Shown here piece by piece: positions 28,930 to 38,864 of a stretch of DNA of 64,000 bases; position 1 is the stretch's first letter; every line of letters starts with the position of its first letter. A program made the position numbers and the translations under genes. The stretch is taken from NCBI GenBank assembly GCA_963791325.1, contig CAWBRU010000004.1:62001-126000 (forward strand), written 5' to 3'. Source of the stretch: JBEVJK01 sp963791325 (GTDB lineage: Bacteria; Pseudomonadota; Alphaproteobacteria; Rhizobiales; Rhizobiaceae). The notes beneath the pieces are model-generated. The model searched no databases. It was not told the DNA's origin and saw only the letters and a program-made list of their open reading frames with translations.

Positions 28930-29775
28930 TCATCGCGGGCGCCTGCCGGCCGGCAGAAGGTTGGCCAGCCGTACGAACTCGGCTACCGTGAGGGTCTCGG
29001 CCCGCCGCGTGCCGTCGATCGCCGCGGCCTCGAGCAGCGCCGCCCCGCCCAAACCCTTCAGGCTCTGGCGCAGCATTTTCCGGCGCTGGCCGAAGGCCGC
29101 CTCGGTCACCCGGGCGAGAGCATCGGCATCGGCCGGCAGCGGCACCTCCCGCGGCACGAACGACACCACCGCCGACGTCACCTTCGGCGGCGGCGTGAAG
29201 GCCTGCGCAGGAATGTCGAAGGCAATGCGCGCCTCGCTGCGCCAGCCGGCGAGCACGGCCAGCCGTCCGTAGGACGGGCTGCCGGGTGGGGCCACGATGC
29301 GCTCGGCGACTTCGCGCTGGAACATCAGCGTCATCGATCGCCAGAATGGCGGCCAGGGTGAAGCCGAAAGCCAGCGCACCAGAAGTTCGGTGCCGATGTT
29401 GTAGGGCAGGTTGGCGACCAGCTTGACGCGGGCGTCGCCGCACAGCGTCGCATAGTCGATGGCGAGCGCATCGCCCTCGATCACGGCGAGGCGGCCGGGA
29501 TAGTGCTCGGCGATCTCGGCCAAGGCCGGCAGGCAGCGCTGGTCGCGCTCGATCGCGATCACCTTGCCTGCGCCGTGCGCCAAGAGCGCCCGGGTAAGAC
29601 CGCCGGGCCCCGGGCCGATCTCGATTACGGCGGTGTGCAAAAGATCGCCCGCGGCCCGGGCGATCTTGCCGGTGAGATTGAGGTCGAGCAGGAAATTCTG
29701 GCCCAGCGCGCGCCGCGCGGCGAGGCTGTGGCGGGCGATCACCTCGCGCAGCGGCGGCAGGCCGTCCGCCGTCAT
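28930..29775 (-). CDS. rsmA: 16S rRNA dimethyladenosine transferase (KsgA)
   Basis: 281 residues. It dimethylates two adjacent adenines near the 3' end of 16S rRNA late in subunit assembly. The N-terminus ALGQNFLLDLNLTGKIARAAG, motif I AVIEIGPGPGGLTRALLAHG and the catalytic NLPYNIGTELLVRWL are all present. Its ATG overlaps the pdxA stop by 4 bases (ATGA), so the two are translationally coupled at the end of the lptF operon. Confidence 0.96.
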   Translation of the reverse strand: MTADGLPPLREVIARHSLAARRALGQNFLLDLNLTGKIARAAGDLLHTAVIEIGPGPGGLTRALLAHGAGKVIAIERDQRCLPALAEIAEHYPGRLAVIEGDALAIDYATLCGDARVKLVANLPYNIGTELLVRWLSASPWPPFWRSMTLMFQREVAERIVAPPGSPSYGRLAVLAGWRSEARIAFDIPAQAFTPPPKVTSAVVSFVPREVPLPADADALARVTEAAFGQRRKMLRQSLKGLGGAALLEAAAIDGTRRAETLTVAEFVRLANLLPAGRRPR

Positions 29776-30782
29776 GCCGTCCCGGCGGAACGCTGCGCCA
29801 GACGCTGGGCCATGCGCAGCGCCGCAATCAGGCTGTCGGCGCGGGCCAATCCCTTGCCGGCGATGTCGAAGGCAGTGCCGTGATCGGGCGAGGTGCGCAC
29901 GAACGGCAAGCCCAGCGTGACGTTGACGGTTTCGTCGAAGGCCAGCGTCTTGGCCGGGATCAGTGCCTGGTCGTGATACATGCAGATCGCGGCATCGAAG
30001 TCGGCGCGGGCGCGGGCGTGGAAGATCGTATCGGCCGGACGCGGCCCGACCACGTCGATGCCCTCCGCCCGCAAGGTGTCCACCGCCGGGCGGATGATTT
30101 CTTCCTCCTCGCGGCCGAGGGCACCGCCTTCGCCGGCATGGGGATTGAGCCCCGTCACCACCAGCCTCGGCCGGGGAATGCCGAAGCGCCCGGCAAGATC
30201 GGCCGCGACGACATGCACGGTCTCGACGATCGCCTCGGTGGTCAGCGCCGCCGCCACCTCGGCGAGCGCGACATGGATGGTGACGGGCACGGTGCGCAAG
30301 GTCGGGCCGGCCAGCATCATCACCGGGGTGGCGCGCTTGCCCGTGCGCCGGCTTGCCAGATGAGCGAGGTATTCGGTGTGGCCGGCGAACTTGAAGCCGG
30401 CCTCATAGAGCATCTTCTTGGCGATCGGCAAGGTCACCAGGGCCGCGGCGCGGCCTTCGAACACGTCGTCCACCGCGCGGTCGACGGACTGGATGACGCC
30501 GGCGGCGTTGCCGGGGTCGGGCTCGCCGGGGCGGTCGGAGAAGCGGCTGCCGAGCGGCACAACCGGCAGCGCGTCGGCAAACAGCGCGGCGGCCGTCTCG
30601 GCACCGGCCGTGCGCACCTTGACCGGTTGCCCGATCGCCTCGGCGCGCCGTGCAACCAGCTCAGGGTCGGACAGCAGATAGAAGGGCGGCACCTGGTGTG
30701 CGTCGCGCAGCCGCCATGCGGCGATCGCAACCTCTGGACCGATGCCTGACGGATCGCCTGCGGTGAGCGCCAGTGGCGGCAC
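29772..30782 (-). CDS. pdxA: 4-hydroxythreonine-4-phosphate dehydrogenase
   Basis: 336 residues. A step of DXP-dependent pyridoxal phosphate synthesis. It starts LALTAGDPSGIGPEVAIAAW. The metal-binding histidines appear in FAGHTEYLAHLA and AAICMYHDQALIPAK, and GLNPHAGEGG is also diagnostic. It lies between surA (18-base gap) and rsmA (4-base overlap), the conserved surA-pdxA-ksgA order. Confidence 0.96.
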   Translation of the reverse strand: MPPLALTAGDPSGIGPEVAIAAWRLRDAHQVPPFYLLSDPELVARRAEAIGQPVKVRTAGAETAAALFADALPVVPLGSRFSDRPGEPDPGNAAGVIQSVDRAVDDVFEGRAAALVTLPIAKKMLYEAGFKFAGHTEYLAHLASRRTGKRATPVMMLAGPTLRTVPVTIHVALAEVAAALTTEAIVETVHVVAADLAGRFGIPRPRLVVTGLNPHAGEGGALGREEEEIIRPAVDTLRAEGIDVVGPRPADTIFHARARADFDAAICMYHDQALIPAKTLAFDETVNVTLGLPFVRTSPDHGTAFDIAGKGLARADSLIAALRMAQRLAQRSAGTA

Positions 30783-30800
30783 GCGGGCCGGCCCTTCCCG

Positions 30801-31748
30801 TCAGCGCTCGACGATTTGCGCCCGCTTGCGCAATTCCTCGGTATAGGTCTTGTTCAACGCGTCCATGTCGGTGTTCTTGGCGGCGGTGTTCTGCTCGCTG
30901 TTGAGCACCATCTGGGCGGCGCGGTCGTCGGACACCTCGCGGGCGCTGCAGATGCCGATGAACTCGATGCCGCGATCGGTCTGCTTCACCGGCGTGGCGC
31001 TGCCGGGGCGGGAGGCCTTGATCGATTCGGCCCAGTCGCTCGGCAGTTCGGGCGCCAGCACCCGGCCGAGATCGCGCACCGTGACATCGACCAGGCCTTT
31101 GGCGAACTGCCGCGTGGTGTCGCAGCTGGTGAAACGGGCGCGCATCGCTTCGGCCTCGTTCTTGCGCTTGCCGAGCGAGCCCTTGTCGTTGGCAGGCACC
31201 ACGAAGATCACCTGCTGCAGCATGTATTCGGTCGCCGAAGGCTTGTTGCCGCCGCGCTCCAGCATCTTGCGCACCGCCTGCTGCTCGGTCAGCCGGCCGC
31301 CCGGCCCGGCGCCGCCGCGGGCGCGTGCCGCCAAGGCCTGCTGCCAGCTCATCTGGGCGCGGATGAAGCCCTTGAAATGCTCTTTGGTCACGCCGGACTT
31401 TTCCAGGACGGTATCGAGCTGGGCCACCGGCATCTTGTTGTTCTTGGCGAAATTCACGTAGGCGTCGTCGACCTGCTGATCGGTGACGCGGATGTTGAGC
31501 CGCTGCGCCTCCGTCAGATGCAGCGCCTGCTCGATCAGCGATTCGGACGCGCTCTGCTTGCTGCGCTGCAGCTTGATGAAAGCGGCACGCCGCTGGAGAT
31601 CGTAACTGGTGATCGGCACGCCGTTGACGACATATTTGATCTCCCCGCCGCCCGCTCCGGCAGCGTCCGCTGCCGGCACCTCGGCGTTGGCAACCATCAG
31701 GACGGCCAGCCCGGCCGCGAGGACGATTTTGCGCAGCAGTGACGTCAT
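30801..31748 (-). CDS. surA: SurA-like periplasmic chaperone/peptidylprolyl isomerase
   Basis: 315 residues with a signal peptide (MTSLLRKIVLAAGLAVLMVANAEVPAADA). The SurA N-terminal chaperone domain is clear: YVVNGVPITSYDLQRRAAFI and LIEQALHLTEAQRLNI with QVDDAYVNFAKNN. Only one weak parvulin-like region is visible (about 165-280), so PPIase activity is uncertain. SurA escorts outer-membrane proteins, including LptD, whose gene is 80 bases upstream in the same operon. The start at 31748 is preferred over 31784 because it begins the signal peptide. Confidence 0.85.
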   Translation of the reverse strand: MTSLLRKIVLAAGLAVLMVANAEVPAADAAGAGGGEIKYVVNGVPITSYDLQRRAAFIKLQRSKQSASESLIEQALHLTEAQRLNIRVTDQQVDDAYVNFAKNNKMPVAQLDTVLEKSGVTKEHFKGFIRAQMSWQQALAARARGGAGPGGRLTEQQAVRKMLERGGNKPSATEYMLQQVIFVVPANDKGSLGKRKNEAEAMRARFTSCDTTRQFAKGLVDVTVRDLGRVLAPELPSDWAESIKASRPGSATPVKQTDRGIEFIGICSAREVSDDRAAQMVLNSEQNTAAKNTDMDALNKTYTEELRKRAQIVER

Positions 31749-31828
31749 CCCCTGCAAATTCCCGATTCCGATTGACCAAATCAACGGGCGCTCATGGCCC
31801 GCTTATGCGGCGAAACGATGACTTTCAC

Positions 31829-34258
31829 CTATTGGGTGGTGCCGAACGAGGAGGAGTTGGTGCCGAAATCGCCGAGCGTGCGGAACGACACGTTGAAGCC
31901 GATCGACTGGGTCGTATCCCGGGTGTCGCGGTCGCGGCTTTGCGAGAAGGTCATCGAATAGGTGAAGCACTCGTCGCTGTAGCTGAAGCCGGCCGAATCC
32001 TGCACCAGCGTATCGGCTTCCAAGTCATAGGTGCCGGAACCGAAGAGGCGCCAGTTCTTGCGCACTTGGGTCGATCCGCCGACGGTCATCTCGCGCCGGT
32101 CGTCGGGGAAGCCGTAAAGAGGCTGGGCCTGGATGAAGGCATAGCGTCCGCTGAGCGACCAGATCGGGTTCGAATAGGCGCCGCGCAGCTCGGTGCGCCG
32201 GGCCTCGAAGGTCTGCTCGTCGAAGCGCCCGCTGACCGAAGCCGACAGGCCGTGCGGCGTGGCGAAGCCGGCCAGGGCGACATAGTCGGAGACGTCGGTC
32301 TCCAGGCCGGAGAAGGCTCCGGCATTGACCAGATCGGGCTCGGCGAAGGGGTTTTCCCCGCCCAGCTGGTAGGATTGGCCGAACAGCGCGTTGGTGGTCC
32401 AGCCACTAGCGAAGCTGCCGGAATAGCGCATGCCGAGGTTGGCCCGGGTGCCGCCTTCGATGCGGTCGAAGCCGGAAAACTTGTCGCGCTCAAACAGCGT
32501 GGTGGCGTCGAAGACGAAGCTTTGGGCGTCTTCGTTGGGGATGCCGAGCTTGCCCTGATAAGCCGCGTTCGGCCGCGCGAACACCTGCGCTACGGGCTCG
32601 AGCACATGGCTGCCGTCGGGCAGCGAGAACAGCAGCGGCCAGCGCATCTCGAGACCGGCGGTGGCCATGAAGCGCTGATAGAAATTGGCCAGGTCGGAAA
32701 CGACGCCGTTATAGACGTCGCCCTCCGGACTGTAGGCGAGGCCGTTGAGGGAGCCGGCCATATTGTTGATCGCCGCCAGCGAGGCGGGGGTGAGGTCGGA
32801 GCCGATCGCGTCGCCGCGGACGTCGAACATCGGCGTGATCACCAGTCCGGCGTCGGTGATCAGCGATTTCTGCCATTCGGCCTCCGCCGTCAGGCGCCCG
32901 TCATTGCCTTCCACACCGCGCACGCTGGGCACGTCCGGAAAATAATCCAGCGCGGAACGGTGGATCACCTGGGCATTCATGTCGAAGTTGAGCTCGCCGC
33001 CGAAGACCGGCTGGTCGGGCGTGTAGGAATAATCGAAGCTCGGCAGCAGCCAGGGCTGCTCATCGTTGCGCGCCAACAGCTGATCGTCGAGATACTGCTC
33101 CTGAACCTGGAATTTCATCGCCCGCAGGTCGAAATAATTGCGGCCATCGAGCCCCGTCAAATAGAGCTGCGACTGGTGCACGTAGTCGTTGAAGCCGGGG
33201 ATCCGGTAGGTATAGGAAAAATTCTTGTCGGACTGCAGCAGGAGGTCCCACCCCCAGGTCCAGCGCGGGTTGATCTTGAACGAGCCCTTCGAGCCGATCA
33301 TGCCGCGCAGCTTGTTGGGGTCGTCCGGCGGTCCGCGGTCGACAGTGAGCGGGTCGAAGGCCTCGGGGTCCTGCTGGTCGATCCCGGCCATGCGCAGCAC
33401 GTACTGGCCGTTGTTGAAGCGCTGCCGCCACTCGGCCATGCCGAGAAAGCCCTGCTTGGTGTAGTAGCGGCCGTTCAACGTCAGGTCGTAGGTCGGCGAC
33501 AGCGCCACGTAGAACGGGATGTCGATGCCGGTTCCGAGCTTGCTCTGGAAGATCACGCCCGGGATCAGGAAGCCGGTCTTGCGTTTGACGGTCGGGTCGG
33601 GCATCTCGAAGGCCGGGGCGTAGGCGATCGGCCGCCCGAAGAGCTCGAAGCGCGAGTTCTCGAAGCGCACGGTCTTGGCCTGGCCGTTCCAGATGATCTT
33701 GCGCGCCTTGATCCGCCAGATCGGCGCACGGTTGGGATTTTTCTCGCACGGCGCGCAGGCGGTGTAGACGCCGTTGTTGAAGGTGGTCAGATTGCCGCCT
33801 TCCCGCTCGGCGCTTTCAGCGGCGAAATAGGCCTTATCGACGGTTTCGATGCGCAGCGCGTTGAGAAAGCCGTCGGCAAAATCGTCGGTGATGTCGATCT
33901 CGTCGGAGTACACTTTGGTGCCGGTGCTGTCGATCAGCGCCACGTCGCCGCTGGCCACCAGCCTGCCGGTCTTGCGGTTGTAGGTGACCTTCTTGGCGAC
34001 CAGCTTGTTGCCGCCGTAGTCGATCTGCACCCGGCCGGCGGCGGTCACCGTGTTGTTGTCCTGGTCGTAGGTCAGCGTATCGGCCTCGAGCAGCATCTGC
34101 GAGCCCGACGGAATCGACGGGGCGTCGAGCTGCACGCCCTTGGCGGCGAGCGCCGGCAACAGCATGGCAGCGCCGCCGAGCAGGCCCGACAACGCCGTCG
34201 CGCCGATCAGACGCGACAGGCGGGCCGAGGATCGGAATGTGGCCTGCACCACCGACAC
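31829..34258 (-). CDS. lptD: LPS-assembly outer membrane protein LptD
   Basis: 809 residues from a GTG start at 34258. TAGTG overlaps the lptG stop, and AAGGAGG lies 7 bases upstream, a strong case for coupled translation. A signal sequence ends near LLPALAAKG. The N-terminal OstA domain has MLLEADTLTYDQDNNTVTAAG and NKLVAKKVTYNRKTGRL. The large beta-barrel domain includes YFDLRAMKFQVQEQYLDD and ends in beta strands. Cysteines occur as CAPC near residue 170 and once near the C-terminus (DECFTYSMTFSQSRDRD), in line with the disulfides of LptD. It inserts LPS into the outer leaflet. Confidence 0.93.
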   Translation of the reverse strand: MSVVQATFRSSARLSRLIGATALSGLLGGAAMLLPALAAKGVQLDAPSIPSGSQMLLEADTLTYDQDNNTVTAAGRVQIDYGGNKLVAKKVTYNRKTGRLVASGDVALIDSTGTKVYSDEIDITDDFADGFLNALRIETVDKAYFAAESAEREGGNLTTFNNGVYTACAPCEKNPNRAPIWRIKARKIIWNGQAKTVRFENSRFELFGRPIAYAPAFEMPDPTVKRKTGFLIPGVIFQSKLGTGIDIPFYVALSPTYDLTLNGRYYTKQGFLGMAEWRQRFNNGQYVLRMAGIDQQDPEAFDPLTVDRGPPDDPNKLRGMIGSKGSFKINPRWTWGWDLLLQSDKNFSYTYRIPGFNDYVHQSQLYLTGLDGRNYFDLRAMKFQVQEQYLDDQLLARNDEQPWLLPSFDYSYTPDQPVFGGELNFDMNAQVIHRSALDYFPDVPSVRGVEGNDGRLTAEAEWQKSLITDAGLVITPMFDVRGDAIGSDLTPASLAAINNMAGSLNGLAYSPEGDVYNGVVSDLANFYQRFMATAGLEMRWPLLFSLPDGSHVLEPVAQVFARPNAAYQGKLGIPNEDAQSFVFDATTLFERDKFSGFDRIEGGTRANLGMRYSGSFASGWTTNALFGQSYQLGGENPFAEPDLVNAGAFSGLETDVSDYVALAGFATPHGLSASVSGRFDEQTFEARRTELRGAYSNPIWSLSGRYAFIQAQPLYGFPDDRREMTVGGSTQVRKNWRLFGSGTYDLEADTLVQDSAGFSYSDECFTYSMTFSQSRDRDTRDTTQSIGFNVSFRTLGDFGTNSSSFGTTQ

Positions 34259-35340
34259 TAACCATCCTCCTTGTGGAGCAGGAACGTTACCCCGAAAAAC
34301 AGCGCCACGACCACCGGCAGCCACGCTGCGACGGCAGGCGGCACCACCCCGGCAGTCCCGAACGCCTTCACCAGGACCGATACGACATAAAGCAGAAACC
34401 CGGCGACGATGCCACCCAGAACCATCGTTGCCGATTGCCCCAGCCGTGCAAAACGCATTGATACCGTTGCCGCAATCAGCGTCATGGCGATCAGCAATGG
34501 CGGCAGCGCCAGAAGCGACTGGAACTGCATCGCGAATGCATTTGCCCTCAATCCGAACGAACGCGCGACATCGATTTTAGCCGGGAGATCGAAAAAGGGA
34601 ATGGTCTCCGGCCGCGCAAGCCGCTCCTGGACAATCTCGGGCCGGAGGTTGGTCTTGACCTCGATCCGGTCGAGCCTCCTTTGCGACGACCCGGCAAGCT
34701 GTTCGACGTCGAACAGCTCCCAATGGCCCTTCTTGAGCAGGGCCCGCTTGGCGTCGAGCCGCTCGACGATGTCGCCGCCGTCGTCGAAGCGGAAAAAGAT
34801 GGCGTCGGACAGCTCCAGGCCCTGATTGAGCACTGCACGCGCGCCGATGATGGTGTCGCCTTCGGCCGTGCGCTGGCGGATCCAGGGCGCATCGAAGGCC
34901 GTGACCTCGTTCGAGCGCCCTGCCCGCAGCGCCGTCTCCATCGCCTCCGCACGCGAGAACCCGTATGCGGCCAGCGGGTTGAGCAGGGTGATGGTGAGCA
35001 CGCCGAAGAGCAGCGCCCCGACGCAGGCGGGCAGCAGGAATTGCCAGGCCGAGACGCCGGCGGCGCGGGCGATCACCAGCTCGTATTTGCGGTTCAGCGA
35101 GACGAGTGTCGCCATCGCGGCGAATAGGCCGACGAACGGCACCACCTGCTGCATGATCATCGGCACCCGCAGCGCCGACATGCCGAGCGCGGTGCGGGCG
35201 GTGAAACCGGGCAACCCGCCCAAGCTGCCCGACAGCTCGGTGAAGTCGATGATGTAGACCAGCGCGAAGATGCCGACGAAGAACCAGAACGTGATGGTCA
35301 CGTAGCGGAAAAAGAAATAGCGGCCGAGCGTCCAACCCAT
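34258..35340 (-). CDS. lptG: LPS export ABC transporter permease LptG
   Basis: 360 residues from MGWTLGRYFFFRYVTITFW; sequence open further upstream is lptF in another frame. YjgP/YjgQ family with three N-terminal membrane segments, a periplasmic beta-jellyroll domain and three C-terminal membrane segments. LptG forms the LptB2FG complex with LptF and drives LPS extraction from the inner membrane. The ATG overlaps the lptF stop by one base (TGATG). Confidence 0.95.
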   Translation of the reverse strand: MGWTLGRYFFFRYVTITFWFFVGIFALVYIIDFTELSGSLGGLPGFTARTALGMSALRVPMIMQQVVPFVGLFAAMATLVSLNRKYELVIARAAGVSAWQFLLPACVGALLFGVLTITLLNPLAAYGFSRAEAMETALRAGRSNEVTAFDAPWIRQRTAEGDTIIGARAVLNQGLELSDAIFFRFDDGGDIVERLDAKRALLKKGHWELFDVEQLAGSSQRRLDRIEVKTNLRPEIVQERLARPETIPFFDLPAKIDVARSFGLRANAFAMQFQSLLALPPLLIAMTLIAATVSMRFARLGQSATMVLGGIVAGFLLYVVSVLVKAFGTAGVVPPAVAAWLPVVVALFFGVTFLLHKEDG

Positions 35341-36542
35341 CAGATCCGCCTCCCGGCAGGGACGCGGTGACCGAGCAGCCGATGGCGAATGAGGATGATC
35401 CGTTCGCCGAGCCAGCGGAACGTGCCTGAAATCACCTCCATCCAGGCCGGCGGCGGCTCCATCGAGCGCAATGAGGTGATGAACCACACCGACACCCCGG
35501 CAAAGGCGATCGGCACCGCATAGACGGCGACATCGTAGGCGGGGTTGGTCTGGGCCTTGCCGGCTGCGAGGAACCCCAGCCAGCGGGCGATCAGACAGAT
35601 CGTCAGCGCCGTCACCAGCGGGTGGACGCGCGCCTCGCGGTGGGAGCGGGCATCGCCCGCGACGGCAAGCGCAATCAAGGCAAAGACAATGGCATAGCTC
35701 CATTCGGAGAGACGCAGATTGAGCTCGGCGCGGAACTCCTGCGGAGAATTCTTATAGACGGGATCGTGCGGGTCGGGATTGAGCAGGAAGCCGAGCGTCC
35801 GGTCCTTGGCGAACAGGTAGACCTGCTCGCTGTCCGGGTTGAAGGCGGCAAGGTCGAAGGCATAGGTGCCGAACCGGATCACCGAGAGCTCCCCGCCCAC
35901 CACCTTGCGGTGGACCACGCCGTCGCCCATCAGAAGCACGTTGCGGCCGTCGCGATTGAGCACCACGCCTTCCTTGGCGTAGTAGACGAGGTCAAGCCCG
36001 GGAGTTCTTGAATCGGCAACGAAAATACCGCTCAGGCGTCCGTCTGGCAGGCGTTCGGCGATCTGCACATAGAGGCCGTCATCGACCTTGCGGAAGGTGC
36101 CCTCCTGAACCACCGTCGACAAGAGATCGGCGCGGGCAGCCGAGATCAGCTCGCGGGCGCGCTGCCGTGCATAAGGGTCGACGCCGTTGTCGACGGCGAA
36201 AGAGACTACCGCCGCGGCGAGCGCCAGGATCATGATCGGGCGGATCGTGGTCAGCCGCGAAGCCCCGGCCGCGCTGATCACCACCAGCTCCGAATCGGTG
36301 TTCATCATCGACAGGGTCTGGGCGACCGCGATGGCCACGGCGAACGGGATCACGACCGGGATCACCGACGGCAGGATCAGCGTCGCCAGCTCGAAAAAGG
36401 CGAGGGCGGATTGCCCGCTGGTGGTGATGAAGTCGATCCGGGTCAGAACCTGAGTGGTCCAGACGATGGCGAGCGTCCAGAACAGCGCCGCGGCGAAGAC
36501 GCCGAACGCCCGTCGTAAGATATAGCGCTCGACGACCTTCAT
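35340..36542 (-). CDS. lptF: LPS export ABC transporter permease LptF
   Basis: 400 residues. Begins MKVVERYILRRAFGVFAAALF, the usual LptF start, then FAVAIAVAQTLSMMNTDSELVVISAAGAS, which is conserved in the family, with C-terminal membrane helices after about residue 280. First gene of lptF-lptG-lptD-surA-pdxA-rsmA. The operon promoter should lie in the 329-base gap to the divergent pepA. Confidence 0.95.
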   Translation of the reverse strand: MKVVERYILRRAFGVFAAALFWTLAIVWTTQVLTRIDFITTSGQSALAFFELATLILPSVIPVVIPFAVAIAVAQTLSMMNTDSELVVISAAGASRLTTIRPIMILALAAAVVSFAVDNGVDPYARQRARELISAARADLLSTVVQEGTFRKVDDGLYVQIAERLPDGRLSGIFVADSRTPGLDLVYYAKEGVVLNRDGRNVLLMGDGVVHRKVVGGELSVIRFGTYAFDLAAFNPDSEQVYLFAKDRTLGFLLNPDPHDPVYKNSPQEFRAELNLRLSEWSYAIVFALIALAVAGDARSHREARVHPLVTALTICLIARWLGFLAAGKAQTNPAYDVAVYAVPIAFAGVSVWFITSLRSMEPPPAWMEVISGTFRWLGERIILIRHRLLGHRVPAGRRI

Positions 36543-36871
36543 GAACTGACTTGGTTCCGTAACCGACCCGCGGAACCGATCACGGCTCCGCCCGGAGAGA
36601 AATTAGCCGTCCGGTGCGCCGCGCACAACCGGGGAGGCTGCCATCGCCTGGCACTTGCCGACATCGGCCGAGTCTTGGGGGCCATTGGCTAACATCAGGC
36701 AAACGGAAAGGGTTAACGAGCCGTTGTCCGGGAGCATGCCGGGCGGCCCGGCGGCCAGGCTCCCGCCGATTCGCCTTGCAGCGCAGGCCAAGCCTTGCCA
36801 AAACGCCTGCTGCGCCCTTTTTCTTCCCTGCCGCCGCCCCGCCTTGAAATCCCTACGGGACCGACATCACC
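36543..36871. other. Divergent intergenic region between lptF and pepA
   Basis: 329 bases without a credible gene. It must hold promoters for the lptF operon and for pepA. No match near consensus for either is good enough to list. Confidence 0.5.
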
Positions 36872-38368
36872 ATGACCGCCAGACCTGCAATCAACTTCGC
36901 CCGTTTCGCCGCGCCCACCAAGGGTACGGCAGTGGTGCTGCTGGCCGAAGAGGGCGCAGGACTGGCTCCGGCGGCGCGGCAGCTCGACCCCGCCGAGGTA
37001 CTTTCGAAAGCCTTTGCGGTGACCGATTTCAGCGGCAAGAGCGGCACCTCGGTGGAGCTGATCGCACCCGAAGGCACCAGCCTCGACCGGCTGCTGGCGA
37101 TCGGGGTCGGCAAGCGCGAGGCGCTCGATGAGTTCGGCTGGATGAAGCTCGGCGGCACCCTGTTCGGCCTGCTGCGCAAGCCGGCAGAGGTGGCGGTGAT
37201 GCTCGAGCTGGCGGACGGCGAGGTGACCGGGGCTGATGCGGCCGAATTCGCCGCCGGCCTTCTGCTGCGCGCCTATGTGTTCGACAAGTACAAGACCAAG
37301 AAGGAGAACGGCGACGGCAAGGCCGATGCCAAGCCGGCCCGCATCACCATCCATTGCGCCGACCCGGCGGCGGCGAAGAAGGCGTTCGCCGACGCCGAGG
37401 CGGTGGCCGACGGTGTCATGCTGGCGCGCGACCTCGTCAACGAGCCCGCCAATGTGCTCGGCCCGGTGGAATTCGCGGCGCGCGCCAAGGAGCTCGAGAA
37501 GCTCGGCGTCGAGGTCGAGATCCTGACGGAAAAGGACATGAAGAAGCTCGGCATGCGGGCTCTGCTCGGCGTCGCTCAAGGTTCGCCGCGTCCGCCGCGG
37601 CTGGTGGTGATGTCCTGGAACGGGGCCAAGGGAAAGGAAAGGCCGCTTGCCTTCGTCGGCAAGGGGGTGGTGTTCGACACCGGCGGCAACTCGATCAAGC
37701 CGGCGGCGGGCATGGAGGACATGAAGGGCGACATGGGCGGCGCTGCCGCCGTCACCGGGCTGATGCATGCGCTGGCCGCGCGCAATGCCCGGGTCAATGC
37801 CATCGGCATCATCGGCTGCGTCGAAAACAGCGTCGACGGCAACGCCCAGCGTCCGGGCGACATCGTCGCCTCGATGTCGGGGCAGACGATCGAGGTGCTC
37901 AACACCGATGCCGAGGGGCGCCTCGTCCTGGCGGACGCTCTGTGGTACTGCGCCGGCCGGTTCCGGCCGCGCTTCATGGTCGATCTCGCCACCCTGACCG
38001 GTGCGATCATGGTGGCTCTGGGGCAGCAGCACGCCGGCCTGTTCGCCAATGACGACGAGCTCGCCGGCCAGTTGCTGGCGGCCGGGCAGGCCACCCAGGA
38101 GCGGCTCTGGCGCATGCCGCTCGGCGCCGACTACGACAAGCTGATCGACTCCAAGAACGCCGACGTCAAGAACATCGGCGGCCGCTACGGCGGCTCGATC
38201 ACCGCCGCCCAGTTCCTGCAGCGCTTCGTCAAGGACACCGCCTGGGCTCACCTCGATATTGCCGGCACCGCCATGGGCTCGCCGGCCAGCGAGATCAACC
38301 AGTCCTGGGCCTCCGGGTTCGGCGTGCGGCTGCTCGACCGCCTGGTCAGGGACCACTACGAGGGGTGA
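36872..38368 (+). CDS. pepA: Leucyl aminopeptidase (M17 family)
   Basis: 498 residues. A hexameric two-metal exopeptidase. The M17 motifs VGKGVVFDTGGNSIKPA (metal Lys/Asp) and VLNTDAEGRLVLADAL are intact. Also seen are MKGDMGGAAAV and the closing GFGVRLLDRLV. PepA can also bind DNA in E. coli, which the sequence here does not test. The next gene, holC, starts 26 bases after it. Confidence 0.95.
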   Translation: MTARPAINFARFAAPTKGTAVVLLAEEGAGLAPAARQLDPAEVLSKAFAVTDFSGKSGTSVELIAPEGTSLDRLLAIGVGKREALDEFGWMKLGGTLFGLLRKPAEVAVMLELADGEVTGADAAEFAAGLLLRAYVFDKYKTKKENGDGKADAKPARITIHCADPAAAKKAFADAEAVADGVMLARDLVNEPANVLGPVEFAARAKELEKLGVEVEILTEKDMKKLGMRALLGVAQGSPRPPRLVVMSWNGAKGKERPLAFVGKGVVFDTGGNSIKPAAGMEDMKGDMGGAAAVTGLMHALAARNARVNAIGIIGCVENSVDGNAQRPGDIVASMSGQTIEVLNTDAEGRLVLADALWYCAGRFRPRFMVDLATLTGAIMVALGQQHAGLFANDDELAGQLLAAGQATQERLWRMPLGADYDKLIDSKNADVKNIGGRYGGSITAAQFLQRFVKDTAWAHLDIAGTAMGSPASEINQSWASGFGVRLLDRLVRDHYEG

Positions 38369-38394
38369 GCCAACCGCCCGCGGAGGCTCCGGCC

Positions 38395-38844
38395 ATGACC
38401 GAGGTGCTGTTCTATCATCTGACCGAGTCCAGCTTGGAGGACACGTTGCCCGGGCTGCTGGAGCGCAGCCTCGAGCGCGGCTGGACGGCCGTGGTGCAGA
38501 CCGGCAGCGAGGAGCGGCGCGACGCGCTCGATGCGCATCTGTGGACCTACCGCGACGATTCCTTCCTTGCCCATGGCAGCGAGCGCGAAGCGCGGCCGGA
38601 AGACCAGCCGGTGTTTCTCACCACCGGCGGAGCCAATCCGAACGGCGCCGAGATCCGCTTCCTGGTGGACGGCGCCGAGCCGGACGATCTTTCCGCCTAT
38701 CGGCGCGCGGTATTCCTGTTCGACGGCCACGACACCGGCCAGCTCGAGGGCGCGCGCCGCCATTGGAGCGCGCTGAAGGCGGCCGGCCATGCCGTCACCT
38801 ATTGGCAGCAGGCCGCGGGCGGGCGCTGGGAGCGCAAGGCCTGA
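38395..38844 (+). CDS. holC: DNA polymerase III chi subunit
   Basis: 149 residues from MTEVLFYHLTESSLEDTLP, with GGAGG 9 bases before the ATG; a GTG at 38365 in the same frame lacks this. Family features include LPGLLERSLERGWTAVV, LWTYRDDSFLAHG and VFLFDGHDTGQLEGARRHW. Chi links the clamp loader to SSB. The pepA-holC pair is widely conserved in Proteobacteria. Confidence 0.93.
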   Translation: MTEVLFYHLTESSLEDTLPGLLERSLERGWTAVVQTGSEERRDALDAHLWTYRDDSFLAHGSEREARPEDQPVFLTTGGANPNGAEIRFLVDGAEPDDLSAYRRAVFLFDGHDTGQLEGARRHWSALKAAGHAVTYWQQAAGGRWERKA

Positions 38845-38864
38845 TCGCCGCGCCGCCACAGGAC

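Noticed and set aside
31739..34261. 840-codon open frame on the plus strand
   Set aside because: It is antisense to lptD over its whole length, has no family motif, and is rich in Gly, Ala, Val and His as expected from a GC-rich shadow frame.
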